NCBI RefSeq assembly: GCF_036199905.1 | Contig: NZ_CP108109.1 | Span: 2,356,001-2,420,000, forward strand | Reading direction: 5' to 3' | DNA: 64,000 bases | Origin: Streptomyces sp. NBC_00223 | GTDB lineage: Bacteria; Actinomycetota; Actinomycetes; Streptomycetales; Streptomycetaceae | Shown here: positions 63,839 through 64,000 of the stretch, one piece after another | Layout: every line of letters begins with the position of its first letter | Numbering within the stretch: the stretch's first letter is position 1 | Notes under the pieces: generated by a model | Databases searched by the model: none | What the model was told of the DNA's origin: nothing | What the model saw: the letters and a program-made list of their open reading frames with translations, nothing else | Position numbers and translations under genes: made by a program

Positions 63839-64000
63839 GCAGCGTGTCCAGTTGCGTCACCGTCTCGGTGGCGTCGGTGTGGTGGATGGTGTGGATGCCC
63901 AGGGCTTCGGCGGGTGGCAGGTTGATCGCGTGGTCGTCGACGAACACGCAGTCTTCGCCCGGTAGTTGTAGCTGTTCAAGGGTGTGCTGGTAGATGCCGG
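63813..64000 (-). CDS. HAD-superfamily hydrolase, C-terminal part
   Basis: Last 61 codons of a gene entering from the right edge. CVFVDDHAINLPPAEALGIH is HAD motif IV (acidic pair after a hydrophobic strand) with the usual NLxxAxxLG continuation, and HHTDATETVTQLDTLLN is a typical end of HAD-IA proteins. Its N-terminus lies beyond the window. It is not the missing 3' half of the truncated HAD gene at 57463-57693 as judged by order and strand. Confidence 0.85.
   Translation of the reverse strand, partial: GIYQHTLEQLQLPGEDCVFVDDHAINLPPAEALGIHTIHHTDATETVTQLDTLLNCATPAT

Noticed and set aside
57463-64000. HAD N-terminal fragment at 57.5 kb and HAD C-terminal part at 63.8 kb as one gene split by an insertion
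   Set aside because: Both are on the minus strand, but the N-terminal piece lies downstream of the C-terminal piece, which an insertion cannot produce.

Overview
The window is very GC-rich actinobacterial DNA with strong G/C bias at third codon positions, GTG starts and many 4-bp ATGA overlaps. Gene content and order (znuABC-glyS, uppS-recO, TerB-like-leuA, phoH-ybeY-corC-cdd-like-era) resemble the conserved chromosomal core of Streptomyces or a close relative. Several accessory blocks are set into this core. No rRNA, tRNA, transposase or CRISPR array was recognised.

Layout. 1-3058: zinc homeostasis, with the 5' end of a Zur-type Fur regulator and znuA-znuC-znuB behind two Zur-box-like palindromes. 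3186-4568: glyS. 4631-6781: an AbiE-like toxin-antitoxin pair preceded by a long inverted repeat. 6837-8467: uppS and recO. 8637-10735: a NarL-type two-component system whose kinase carries a 7-residue tandem repeat. 10736-11675: non-coding DNA with a 125-bp direct repeat. 11676-14615: a TerB-like zinc-ribbon protein and leuA behind a Leu-rich leader peptide (attenuator). 14784-16162: a protealysin-like M4 protease coupled to an emfourin-like inhibitor. 16531-18410: an AAA ATPase plus TOPRIM/DUF4276-like pair, a candidate phage-defence system. 18541-19531: a small unknown gene and a DJ-1/PfpI protein.

20162-39516 is the most interesting region. It is one operon of overlapping or closely spaced genes: a 17-residue coupled peptide, a stand-alone carrier protein, a fused GT1-GT4 double glycosyltransferase, a fused alpha/beta 2-oxoacid-dehydrogenase-type E1, a lipoyl E2 with an HRxxNG motif, a C-PCP NRPS protein with no adenylation domain, a C-A-PCP NRPS, and a C-A-PCP-TE-MFS fusion whose thioesterase nucleophile is Cys. 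A TTGACA-N17-TCAAAT promoter and a LacI/CebR-type palindrome lie upstream. A strong bidirectional terminator lies downstream, then a convergent DHA2-type MFS gene and a divergent two-domain Lrp/AsnC regulator. I infer a glycosylated acyl-dipeptide-like product (C2-type starter, possibly a basic residue, then Ser) that I cannot match to a known compound.

42149-42928 holds a 169-bp tandem repeat. 42929-51064 is the phoH-ybeY-corC-cdd-like-era block, interrupted by a divergent amtB-glnK pair (Amt with Glu at the first twin-His position, no glnD), a SnoaL-like gene and a LysR gene. 51300-56732: duplicated 3'-end repeats, a PfkB sugar kinase, a GH4 glycosidase, an HAD acid phosphatase, a frameshifted ribonuclease Z and a HIT protein. 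56935-64000 is an accessory, partly degraded stretch: a SLOG-like protein, a truncated HAD gene, an SDR reductase, an XRE/TPR regulator beside the remnant of a similar one, several unknown genes, another copy of the 42-kb repeat, and the 3' end of an HAD hydrolase.
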